DNA from: Chromera velia
Lineage: Eukaryota; Sar; Chromeraceae
NCBI GenBank assembly: GCA_018398765.1
Contig: JAHBMJ010002271.1
Location: 1-15,000 of the forward strand
Length of the DNA stretch: 15,000 nucleotides
Reading direction: 5' to 3'
In this document: in pieces, positions 8,582 through 15,000 of the stretch
Layout of the letters: every line of letters begins with the position of its first letter
How positions within the stretch are numbered: position 1 is the stretch's first letter
Translations under genes and position numbers: made by a program
Notes under the pieces: generated by a model
Databases searched by the model: none
Told to the model about the DNA's origin: nothing
What the model saw: the letters and a program-made list of their open reading frames with translations, nothing else

Positions 8582-11500
8582 TTATGCAGGTTCCTCCCTA
8601 GGTTCCTCCTCCAAAGCAGCCAGTAGGGAACGCGGGATGGGACTGTAGCACACATGGAAGTCTGCTGGCAAGGCAGTCAAGGTTTTGGAATTCAAATCGT
8701 CCTTGCTTTCTTTTTGTCTTCCTTCCTCTGTACTCTTCGTTGTACCAGAGAAAGACGCCCCGCCCTTTGGCTCGACATGTGCGCCTTTTTTCTCGTTGGC
8801 GACTGCTCGAATTGTTTCAGGAGCGGGAGAGGGCGAGGGTTCTTCAGGTTGTCTCTCTTCTTCCTTGACCTCTGCACTCTTCTCTTCCTTATGTATCTGT
8901 GTCTCGCCCACCCCCTGCACTTGCGTTTGTATTTGTGCCTCCAGATCCCTCTGCCCCCCTCCTCCCGTCACAGCCTCAGCAGTCGCGTCAGCAGAAGGAA
9001 GTCTACCTGATCCGACTCCCCTGTCTCCACTCCCACTCTCCCCCCCTCCGCCTGCCTCTCCACTACCCCCCCCTCCCGTTCCCGTCCCTGGACGCGCATT
9101 GGCGTTCGTTGTGCCTCTGTTGGAGGAGGAGGAAGAGGTTTCCCTCCGTCTCCGTGAAGAGGAAGACTTGCAGAGACATTCCCACAGAGACTTCGCGATG
9201 CAGCCCAAGACGCAGAAGGCAAAGTAAATCACCTGCATAGCATACACTCCAAGTCTACGGGACGTCGAACAAACCGACCTCCATCCCTGCCTCTCTGCAG
9301 GAACGCAAGCGCAAAGCATTGAAGGGCAAAAAGGAAAAAAGAAAAGAAATACAAGCATACAGCTCCACGAAAAAAGGCACGCACTGACTGAAGCCAGACT
9401 GACCATGCCGACAGCAAGAACAGCAGCCACCACGAACACGATCACCGCATACCCCCAGAAAGTGAAGATGGTCAAGGTCAAATCCCAAGCTCCATTTTTT
9501 CTCATACTGTTCCCACACCCACCAAACAAATCACCGCAACATCCCCAGAATTCTGCGCAACACGTCCAACAACAACCGCACCCCCCACGCCTCCGCACAG
9601 GCCCCCCCGACGAATTCCGACGCCCCTGTCCCCTCTGCTCCTGCTGCCTTCCAGTCGCCCCCGCTCTTTCTTGCGAACTTTGTGCAGGTCCATCCTTTCT
9701 CCCTTCCTCTTTCTCTTCTGAAGAACCCCCACCCTCCCCTGCTTTCTCTGCGTCTGCCGAAGCGACTGCCAGCGCAACCTCCTCGGCCACTGAGGGGGGG
9801 GGGACTGACTCCTCTCTGCGGAAGGGTCGAAGAAGAGCGCCGTCAGCAGACGACGAGCTAGAAGCATCTCTCTCTCTCTCCGTCGAACTGAGTGCACCCC
9901 CCTCTCCTGCCTTCCTTTCCCCCCCCGCCTCATCGGACTTCTCTGCCTGATACCCTCCCCCCTCCTCAACGTCTGCGTGTCCAAGCTCAAGATCGATATC
10001 TGCTTCATTGTCAGCATCATGAGCAGACCCAGGTGCGGTAGTTTGTCTCTGTCTTCCGTCTCTCTCCCTCCTCTCATTTCGGTTTCCCTCCCCTCCTCGA
10101 TCTCTGTCTCTTACCGCAGGAACGGTTCTGGCTGTCCTTGCTGTTCGTCTGCTAGTGTTATTCGAGGACGAGGTGCTTGCAGCAGAAGTCCTCCGACGGG
10201 ACGTCGCGGCAGTTCTCTGCCCTCCCCCCCCTCCTGCCCCTTCTCTGCTGCTCCTGCTGCTTGCAGTTCTGCTTTCTTTATCCTCCACTGGACAGAGACA
10301 GACGCCGTACGCAAAAAAGAGAAGAATGGGGGCCGTCATCAAGGTACAAGCGCCAGAGAACGGCACCAGAACGAACAACTGCAAGAACAAGGAGGCACAC
10401 ACGGAAGGTGAGAGAATGAGGGGGGGGAAAGAGGAGACAAAAGCAAACAGGAAGAAAACATCTGAGCATCCAAGCCCTGTGCGGCAGAGACAAACACTGA
10501 TGAGTTTACTGACCAGAAAAACGTACAATACCCGTAACACCACGTCGATCACTATTTTGTACTTGGGCCCTCCCCGCACGGCCAACGCCACTTCCTCTTG
10601 CATCTGCCGAAGGGGACAGCCCCACACATTCCACCTGAAAGATTGGAAAATAATACAGGCAGGCAGAGGAGCACAAAGGCAGTATTTATTACCGAAGGAG
10701 GAGGTGAGCCATCACACCGCTCTTCAATCAATGACGCTCAGAGCCTAGGAGGGCAGACTGCAGGGCAGAAGGAGGTCACGCGATCCGTGTCGGTTTCTGA
10801 GGAGGCACTATTCTCTCCCGATATGTTGTTCGTAAGAGACAGAAGAGAAACAGAAAGTGAAGAAGTGTACACAGAGAGAGAACCGACGACACTGGCCAGG
10901 AAAGGCACAGAAAAGAGACGAAGAGAATCATACGCAATTTCTGCGGGGTTGACACAAACCGCTCATTGCAAGGACAGGTTTCCTCCCGTACAGTCATCGG
11001 GGAACGACCAAATGTCTTAAACAGAAATGCGCCACATCAATACTGCAGTGGCCAAAAGCGTCGAAGCCTTTCTTTCGCATTTCTGGGCAGGCATGCAACA
11101 TGAGCTGACCACGCAAAATGGCGAGGAAAGATGCTGTCCTCTATCTTGCTGCCGCATATCCAGCAGAAACTGGTGGAACATCTGCAGTCACGGAGAGCCA
11201 CAGAGAGTAAATTGCATGCAATGAATGTGGAATGTTTGAAAGAGACAAGCTTTGCACATGTTGCTCATTTATTCCATTCTGTCTGTCTGTCTGTCTGTCT
11301 GCCTTTCTCTATGTGTCTGTGTGCAATGGTTCTCTTTGCCAGCTCCCCAGCTGTGGCCCGAAAAGGGTAACTACATGGCTTGATATTTTGTGAGCAGCTC
11401 GTCATCAAAATGTCTGGCTGTCTTTCTCTTTGTGTCCTGTCACACACACACACACACACATACACACACAGAGAGAGAGAGGGGGGGGTGGAGAGGGAGA

Positions 11501-13031
11501 AAGAGAGAGAAACCCGCAACTTTTACCCAATTTAAAGTCTGGACAGGAAGCGCTTGACCCACCGAGAGCACACGATATGGTTGCACCCCGCCTCCTTAGA
11601 GACGGCAAAGCGGCACCCAGGGCAGGACCGGCAGGTCTGATCGATCAGTGTGCGCGAGTGTTGGTCCACCGTCCCCGTGCGTCTCTCGTAGGCCTGGCAG
11701 GTCTCCGTGCCTGCATGGTTGCATGGGGAAGGGGATAGGGCTGTGGGGGGAAGGGGAGAGGTGGACGCCAGTACTGGCGCAGCAACGAGAGGACAAATGT
11801 TCATTCAAACTTTGGGGGGGGGCTGTGGGGGCATGTGCTGGAGGAGTGGCAGAGAATGTGAACGAACACAGAGAATACGTTCACCATCACGCAAGAACAT
11901 CTTTAGCATGTTCCCATCTGTCGCTGAATAACTAATCAGTGGACTCTCGACCTGTCTTGCACAAATGCACTGTTTTGCCCTACGTATGAATGTACATCTC
12001 TTTCGGTATCTGACTTGGGTGTGCGTCTGCATGGGCGTAGCAATACTCCATCTCGCACTTCTGGCAGGTCATCGCGGGCTTTCGGGGGTTTCCCTTCTGC
12101 GAAACACAAGGAACCAAGAGAGTGGACACAAAAAGGGAGGCAGATCCTGTCTGCGTCATCCTTTCTTTCGAGGGTGTCTGTTCTCTGTGGCAGGTGAAAT
12201 CGAGGACAAAATCGAAAAGCAAGCCAACAGAAAAAAGAGTCCAGGTTCTTCTCGAAAATGAAATGAAGAGGAAAGTGGCCCCCAATCCTGCCTGAAGGAA
12301 GAGAGAGCAACGAACTCTGCTAAATGGAGGAAAGTTCACTCCCTGCCTGCCTGCCTGAAGGAAAAGACTCAGAGCAAGGCACTCGCCTACCTGAAGGAAA
12401 GTTCACTCCCTGCCTGAAGGAAAAGACTCAGAGCAAGGCACTCACCTACCTGAAGGAAATTACAGCTCGGACACTCCCTGAGTCTGGGGTCTTCTTTCAT
12501 CATTCGGAACCTGGTCAGCTTCTCTCTGTGGGTCTCGCTGACAATTTCCATCACCAAATTATTGGAGACGGGGGCGCCGCACTGAGCTGTAGCGAGTGTG
12601 TCCTCTCTTTCCTCGGGAGGAGAAAGAGACACCCCCCCAGCAGCACGGAGAGACAAACGACTAGCAGAGCGACGACCTCCACGTGCATTTGACTGAGGTC
12701 TGGTGGCAAGTCTTGGGGAGACGGCTTGGCTTCTGGTACTTGAGAAGGCACCCGAGGAAGGAGACGAAATCGGCAGTCTCGGATTGTCACTTGTACAGAA
12801 GCACGTGAACGTCACTGTGAAGGATTCAATCTGATTTTCGAAAAACCCTTTCAGACATTCTCGGCACATCAAGTGACCACAACTGAGAACAATTCTCTTC
12901 TCTTCAGTACATTCATCAAAACAAAGAGGACAACAGGGAGGAGCAGAGTCCGGCTCTCTCTCTACTCCCGCCCCTACTCCCTGTAGCAATTGATCCTTGG
13001 AATGCATTTTGAAGGAAAGGTTCCTTTCCAT
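8582..13031 (-). CDS. RBR (RING1-IBR-RING2) E3 ubiquitin ligase with C-terminal membrane segments; eight exons
   Basis: Exons, 5' to 3': 13031-12797, 12586-12450, 12096-12015, 11710-11563, 11181-11110, 10634-10514, 10378-9404, 9232-8582 (stop TAA); 2421 nt, 806 aa, all phases consistent on GT-AG introns. RBR ligases take ubiquitin from an E2 onto a RING2 cysteine and pass it to a substrate. RING1 ligands are C34, C37, C51, H53, C56, C59, C77 and C81. The IBR uses C117/C120, C135/C138, C143, H146, H150 and C156. RING2 is C181/C184, C199/C202, C207/C210, H222 and C231, with the expected catalytic Cys C194 in EAGCNHIVC, followed by FCWICG and HFAWWNVWGCP (exon 5-6 join). Hydrophobic blocks at about 251-294 and 565-604 imply membrane anchoring, as in RNF19/RNF144-type RBRs. 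Between them lies a long Ser/Arg/Glu/Gly-rich linker, then a cysteine cluster (532-553). The tail is low complexity. The start is the first ATG after an in-frame stop near 13178. The exon 1 donor is uncertain: GTACAA at 12796 or GTGACA at 12790. Confidence 0.92.
11279..11303. repeat. (CTGT)n microsatellite in RBR intron 4
   Basis: A run of about six TCTG/CTGT units inside the intron 11562-11182 of the RBR gene. Confidence 0.85.
11440..11489. repeat. Compound (CA)n-(GA)n-G run in RBR intron 4
   Basis: CA repeats, one CATA interruption, then GA repeats and a G run. In the transcript (minus strand) this is a C/TC/TG-rich tract. It resembles the compound repeat in intron 2 of the oxidoreductase gene. 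Confidence 0.9.
12329..12454. repeat. Tandem duplication covering the exon 2 splice donor of the RBR gene
   Basis: Two units lie head to tail: 12329-12395 (67 bp, with two extra CCTG units) and 12396-12454 (59 bp). Apart from the 8-bp CCTG expansion and one G/A difference they look identical. Each carries the minus-strand donor sequence CTTCAG|GTAGG. The donor used in my model is at 12449 (GTAGGTGAG); the duplicate is at 12390 (GTAGGCGAG). Confidence 0.9.
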
Positions 13032-13705
13032 CCGAACCCAGACGAAATCCAGCCCTGGAACAGAATCACCCGACCACCTTTCAAACGGAGACGCACAAAA
13101 GAAAAAAAGAATCGATGGTGGCCACCATTGGCTACCAGAGCGCCAGACGTTTCCCCGCCAGAACTCTTTCTCTGCTCAAGCGGCGGGAAAAAACGTGCAA
13201 TACGCGGTTATGCTTCACAGACCACCTGCCTTTTCTGACTGAAAAGGCGCGTCTTTGTGATGAAGGTACTTGAAGCCATATAGCTGGGTCATGCTGGGTC
13301 CGATTCCAGCTTGACAACTTAGATCGGTCGAAACGGTGCGTCCGCTCGAAATGCGCGCGCATGGCGGATCGCGGGCCGGCCCCGGCCTAAGTTTGCATAT
13401 GCCGTCTCCTCATTCAATTTCGATCGATATATATAATTTCGATCGATCGCCCCTGCCCTTCATCCTACCTTCTAGATCTAATCCTAGGTCTCAGACTCTG
13501 TGCTCATTCAGCTCTACTTCCCTACAGTCGTCCGAGTGAAGTCAGGCTGAATGCAGTGTCTGTGCACGGCATCATCTGCCCGTGCGCGTGCCATATTGAC
13601 AAAAACTGGTTGTCGAACGTCAATTCAATGAGAGGAGACGGGAGAGTGTGTTTACGTGGTCAATCTGGAATTCGGGGAGGGCTGGGGGGTTGGCGCTTCG
13701 TCCAT
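13032..13705. promoter_or_regulatory. Divergent promoter region
   Basis: This 674-bp gap separates the start codons of the minus-strand RBR gene and the plus-strand gene to its right, so it should carry promoters for both. It contains CpG palindromes ATGCGCGCGCAT (13351-13362) and GGGCCGGCCC (13373-13382), then a repeated element around a TATA-like run. No coding sequence is supported here. Confidence 0.45.
13416..13447. promoter_or_regulatory. Repeated AATTTCGATCGAT flanking a TATA-like core
   Basis: AATTTCGATCGAT occurs at 13416-13428 and again at 13435-13447. TATATATAA (13428-13436) lies between the copies and overlaps their edges. The CGATCGAT cores are near-palindromic. It lies about 260-290 bp upstream of the right-hand gene's start and about 390 bp upstream of the RBR start. 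A role in transcription is inferred. Confidence 0.4.
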
Positions 13706-15000
13706 ATGGTCTTTCTTCTTCTTTGTGGTCTTCTACCAACAGTGAGTCGATTTTCTTGGTGCTCGGGGACGCTTTTGGATTTCAAAGTTTCAAAGATGAA
13801 TGGCAGCATAGAGGGGCTTCAAGGTTTTTTCGGGTTTGTGACGGTGCATGTGCGTGCAGGAGGGGTTCACTGGGAGTCTTCCCTCATGGAGAGCTGCACG
13901 GATAGAAAGGGGACTGTTTTCGCGCACGTCTGCGGAAGAGTTGGGTCTCTCTCGGATGGCGCAGAATGTGTTGAGAGGGAAAGGGGAGGAGACTGGGAGA
14001 CGCCAAAAGACATCTCTGGTCGGTCCGTCTCTCCGCCTGTGAGCGGTTCCTCCTGTGGTCTCTTTCTCTCTAAAACGCGACAAGCTGGTTCAACTGTAGA
14101 GTGAAGGCAGTCATTCGGCCCCTCGAAGGGAGTGCATGTGAGTCCATCTGCCGCCAGGCTTTCTCTCTCTGTTCAGTCTGAGTAGTTTGCACCAGCTCCT
14201 CTTTATGTGTCCCGACATTCTGGTCTTCTTGCTCGTTGCTGCAGCCACAACCCGCCCTCTTATGTGAATGAAGAGAAAGCCCCCCTCCTTGACCGCGCTC
14301 ACTTCCTTCGAAAGAAAGTCGACTGAGACCATTTCAGTCTTCGGCGGCAGACTGGAGGAGAGGTATTGATACCTCCCTCTCCAACAAAACTTCATGACAT
14401 TCTTCCTTCACTACACCCAGACGAGAGACGGTTGAATGAATTTTCTCATTGTTTCTTTCTGTCTGCAGAGTCGACCCGAGGTCTTTCGGAAAGCGGGTGT
14501 GCAGGCCTTCATCGCCTGTCTCATTTCGTCCCTTGCGACTGTCCGGTCGGCCATCGCGGCAGGCGAGCAGCTCGACATCCTGTCAGAACAACGGCAATAT
14601 GACCCTGTGGACCCTAGGAAGACGTCTTTCAGCAGAAACCTTCCACGGTCCGTGGAACTGTCGAAAAGTTTTGCGCTGCACACTCACAGACACACACTCC
14701 GTCGATATACTGGATTTATGAAGACCTTTGTTGGTCGTCTAAAAGAAACGAAGGAAGGAGGCCGTCTGCGGTTTCGGCCCACACCTCTGCATTTTCCTTT
14801 CTTTCTTTTTCGCTTGCTTTCCTTGCAAGCCCCCTTCCGTGCATTCTACTTGCCTTTCACTCTCTCCCCTCCCCCCCTCCCTCCATGTCTCTCGCTCATC
14901 GCCTTTCTTCTCCTCTCCTCTCCCATCTTCTCTCCCGTCTGCTGCCCGCTTCATTTCTCGGCTCCTGCGCACCAGCCTTCCTGCCAAACCTCCACCTCCA
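13706..15000 (+). CDS. Unrecognised protein with probable plastid-type leader; 5' part, runs off right edge
   Basis: Model exons: 13706-13741, 13860-14038, 14245-14317 and 14469 onward, phases consistent. The start gives MVFLLLCGLLPT, a short hydrophobic signal-like segment closed by a clean GTGAGT donor. An in-frame ATG at 13628 would add 26 residues. Exon 2 continues EGFTGSLPSWRAARIERGLF, basic and Ser/Arg-rich like a transit peptide, then SAEELGLSRMAQNVLRGKG. Exon 3 reads HNPPSYVNEEKAPLLDRAHF. Its donor is weak (GTCGAC at 14318), so this join is the least certain. Exon 4 begins SRPEVFRKAG, then a hydrophobic stretch ending SAIAA|GEQ, then a basic Arg/His-rich part. Its 3' end is not fixed: the frame stays open to the edge, but from about 14780 the sequence is pyrimidine-rich and looks intronic. 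I assign no enzyme or family. An organelle-targeted, possibly thylakoid-lumen protein is an inference from the leader layout. Confidence 0.55.

Noticed and set aside
8685-9227. 180-codon plus-strand ORF
   Set aside because: Antisense of the low-complexity last exon of the RBR gene; Ser/Pro/Leu bias is the mirror of the coding strand.
9405-9950. 181-codon plus-strand ORF
   Set aside because: Antisense shadow of exon 7 of the RBR gene.
10776-10997. Minus-strand ORF with a hydrophobic stretch
   Set aside because: It lies wholly inside RBR intron 5 (11109-10635). The exon 5-6 join without it gives the conserved HFAWWNVWGCP motif.
13296-13312. tRNA T-arm-like GCTGG-GTCCGATT-CCAGC
   Set aside because: The loop is 8 nt rather than 7, and no acceptor stem, D arm or anticodon arm can be folded around it.
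13790-14083. 97-codon minus-strand ORF
   Set aside because: Antisense of exon 2 of the right-hand gene; the plus strand has canonical splice sites and better coding character.
14111-14137. 27-nt micro-exon in the right-hand gene
   Set aside because: Phases would allow it, but exon 2 joins exon 3 directly in the correct phase through a single canonical 206-nt intron (14039-14244), which is simpler.
14739-14987. 82-codon minus-strand ORF rich in Arg, Glu and Lys
   Set aside because: It is the complement of a pyrimidine-rich tract that looks like intron sequence.

Overview
The window is nuclear DNA from a eukaryote with intron-rich genes. Exons are joined by GT-AG introns of about 100-690 nt, often with GTCAGA/GTCAGT/GTGAGT donors and pyrimidine-rich acceptors. 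Base composition is mixed, with CA/GA/CTGT microsatellites inside introns. There are no bacterial features. Two genes begin with what look like signal peptide plus plastid-transit leaders that place Phe near the cleavage site, as in algae with complex red-derived plastids. My inference is a chromerid-type alveolate alga (Chromera-like). This rests on gene style and leaders, not on a marker gene.

Layout. (1) 1-1405, minus strand: one reading frame is open to the left edge except for four stops. It encodes a coiled-coil-like, Gln-rich unrecognised protein (retroelement ORF1-like, or a gene with introns or decay). (2) 1406-3933: non-genic. It holds a 133-bp direct repeat present twice, weak ORF fragments, an AT-rich island and a CpG-rich patch of stacked palindromes just upstream of the next gene. 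(3) 3934-7499, plus strand: a six-exon FAD-dependent DAO-fold oxidoreductase of the fungal TDA3-like family, about 438 aa, with a putative organelle leader. (4) 7500-8581: AT-rich intergenic DNA, no gene seen. (5) 8582-13031, minus strand: an eight-exon RING-between-RING (RBR) E3 ubiquitin ligase of about 806 aa. It has a complete RING1-IBR-RING2 module, two hydrophobic membrane blocks and long low-complexity linkers. (6) 13032-13705: a divergent promoter region with CpG palindromes and a repeated AATTTCGATCGAT element around a TATA-like core. (7) 13706 to the right edge, plus strand: the 5' part of an unrecognised gene with a signal peptide, a transit-like segment and a later hydrophobic segment resembling a thylakoid-transfer domain.

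In both main genes the exon phases add up to an uninterrupted protein, and the family motifs run across the joins. The models are therefore well supported although no transcript data were available. The genes look like independent neighbours, not a functional cluster. The RBR gene and the right-hand gene share one divergent promoter region.
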